From Chthoniobacteraceae bacterium (GTDB lineage Bacteria > Verrucomicrobiota > Verrucomicrobiia > Chthoniobacterales > Chthoniobacteraceae): a DNA stretch of 62,874 bases. Positions within the stretch are counted from its first letter, which is position 1, and each line of letters opens with the position of its first letter. Positions 62,597-62,874 of this stretch are shown here, one piece after another. Below the pieces are notes generated by a model. It saw nothing but the letters and a program-made list of their open reading frames with translations. It was not told the DNA's origin and searched no databases. The DNA lies in assembly GCA_947476045.1 (NCBI GenBank), contig CANJNZ010000020.1, forward strand, positions 1 through 62,874, read 5' to 3'. A program made the translations under genes and the position numbers.

Positions 62597-62874
62597 TCAC
62601 ACAGCCATGTGGCTGACGGGATCACTCCAGTCGCTGTGGCCGGTGCTGCCGCCGATGGCGCGGACTTGCACGGTGTAGGACTGGCCGGGCGTCAGGCCTT
62701 CGATGGGGATTGCGCGCGAGTTACTGCTAACCCAAGTTCCGCAGTTCGCAGTCCGCGGGAAAAAACTTTTCTCTGACGGGCTTCGTCCGTGCGTGGGCGG
62801 CGTCTCTGTTGGTCTGCGGGTTTGGGCGTTGTAGTGAAGAAGACCCCATTGCGGAACGCGGCGCGTTGGTGGGA
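62597..62874 (-). CDS. Fibronectin type III domain protein, C-terminal part (runs off the window)
   Basis: The minus-strand frame is open from the right edge to TGA at 62597-62599 (about 91 residues). The last 45 or so (RAIPIEGLTPGQSYTVQVRA, then STGHSDWSDPVSHMAV) are a clear final fibronectin III strand set, like small fnIII proteins common in Verrucomicrobiota. The part nearer the edge (PPTRRVPQWG, HGRSPSEKSFFPRT) does not look like fnIII, so either the real protein enters from another frame or the gene is damaged; the window edge prevents a decision. A terminator follows. Confidence 0.6.
   Translation of the reverse strand, partial: PPTRRVPQWGLLHYNAQTRRPTETPPTHGRSPSEKSFFPRTANCGTWVSSNSRAIPIEGLTPGQSYTVQVRAIGGSTGHSDWSDPVSHMAV

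Noticed and set aside
62462-62776. Plus-strand frame at the right edge (104 codons)
   Set aside because: It overlaps the fnIII frame and its terminator on the minus strand, and the translation has no recognisable feature.

Overview
The window reads as ordinary chromosome of a Gram-negative, high-GC, probably chemoheterotrophic bacterium of the phylum Verrucomicrobiota. The placement is inferred from a combination of traits: a class I lysyl-tRNA synthetase, many secreted proteins built from DUF11, FG-GAP, LamG, Ig-like and purple-acid-phosphatase modules, IVATGGGN adhesin-like repeats, an intergenic palindromic (REPIN-like) element, LPS assembly (LptE) and few clear Shine-Dalgarno sites. Class-level assignment (for example Spartobacteria/Chthoniobacterales) is only a guess. 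No phage, insertion sequence, CRISPR array or rRNA was seen. No gene-free stretch exceeds about 230 bases; the larger ones (113-312, 39596-39803, 46537-46763, 50222-50442) hold respectively nothing recognised, a compound palindromic repeat, nothing convincing, and a strong intrinsic terminator.

Layout, left to right. 1-4850: the tail of an unknown gene, then a large secreted surface protein broken by a frame change near 822 (FG-GAP N-terminus; Calx-beta, DUF11 and GGGN-repeat C-terminus). 4907-10439: a rhomboid protease, then a complete branched-chain amino acid-type ABC importer (livJHMGF order). 10499-14725: small secreted proteins, ribosomal proteins L21/L27 with a bidirectional terminator, and a leftward rsmI, lptE and TPR cluster. 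14810-22089: a tetraheme-like cytochrome facing a class I LysRS and a tightly packed haem/cytochrome operon (hemX, a short hemA, hemC, a cobA-hemD fusion). 22139-26363: a three-gene chaperone cassette made of a GrpE-like protein, a lidless Hsp70 and a protein joining a degenerate J-like N-terminus, TerB-like helices and a SUMF1-fold domain. This is the most unusual system in the window.

26457-31741: rpsU, an RND efflux pump with its adaptor and a MarR regulator, and tRNA-Gly(GCC). 31839-39595: a secreted lysozyme-like protein, malQ, a fused M16 peptidase, a glucosyl-3-phosphoglycerate synthase-like enzyme and gpmI, which suggests glycogen turnover and glucosylglycerate-type solute synthesis from 3-phosphoglycerate. 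39595-46536: the palindromic element, tex, an MGMT-family protein, two C-tail-anchored coiled-coil proteins, an ABC-2-type permease without its ATPase, and rlmI. 46764-50221: secreted proteins likely acting on polysaccharide or at the cell surface (beta-helix plus discoidin-like, SGNH hydrolase, SUMF1-fold). 50443-54356: a compact catabolic operon of a covalent-flavin N-methyl amino acid oxidase, a BCCT transporter and a Cys/Met-type PLP lyase. 54369-62413: two tandem metallophosphoesterase paralogues, the first interrupted by an in-frame amber codon, plus a TPR protein. The window ends in a truncated fibronectin type III gene on the minus strand.

Starts were set by family alignment, signal peptides and operon overlaps, because ribosome binding sites are weak in this sequence. 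All functional assignments rest on motif recognition by eye; no database search was run.
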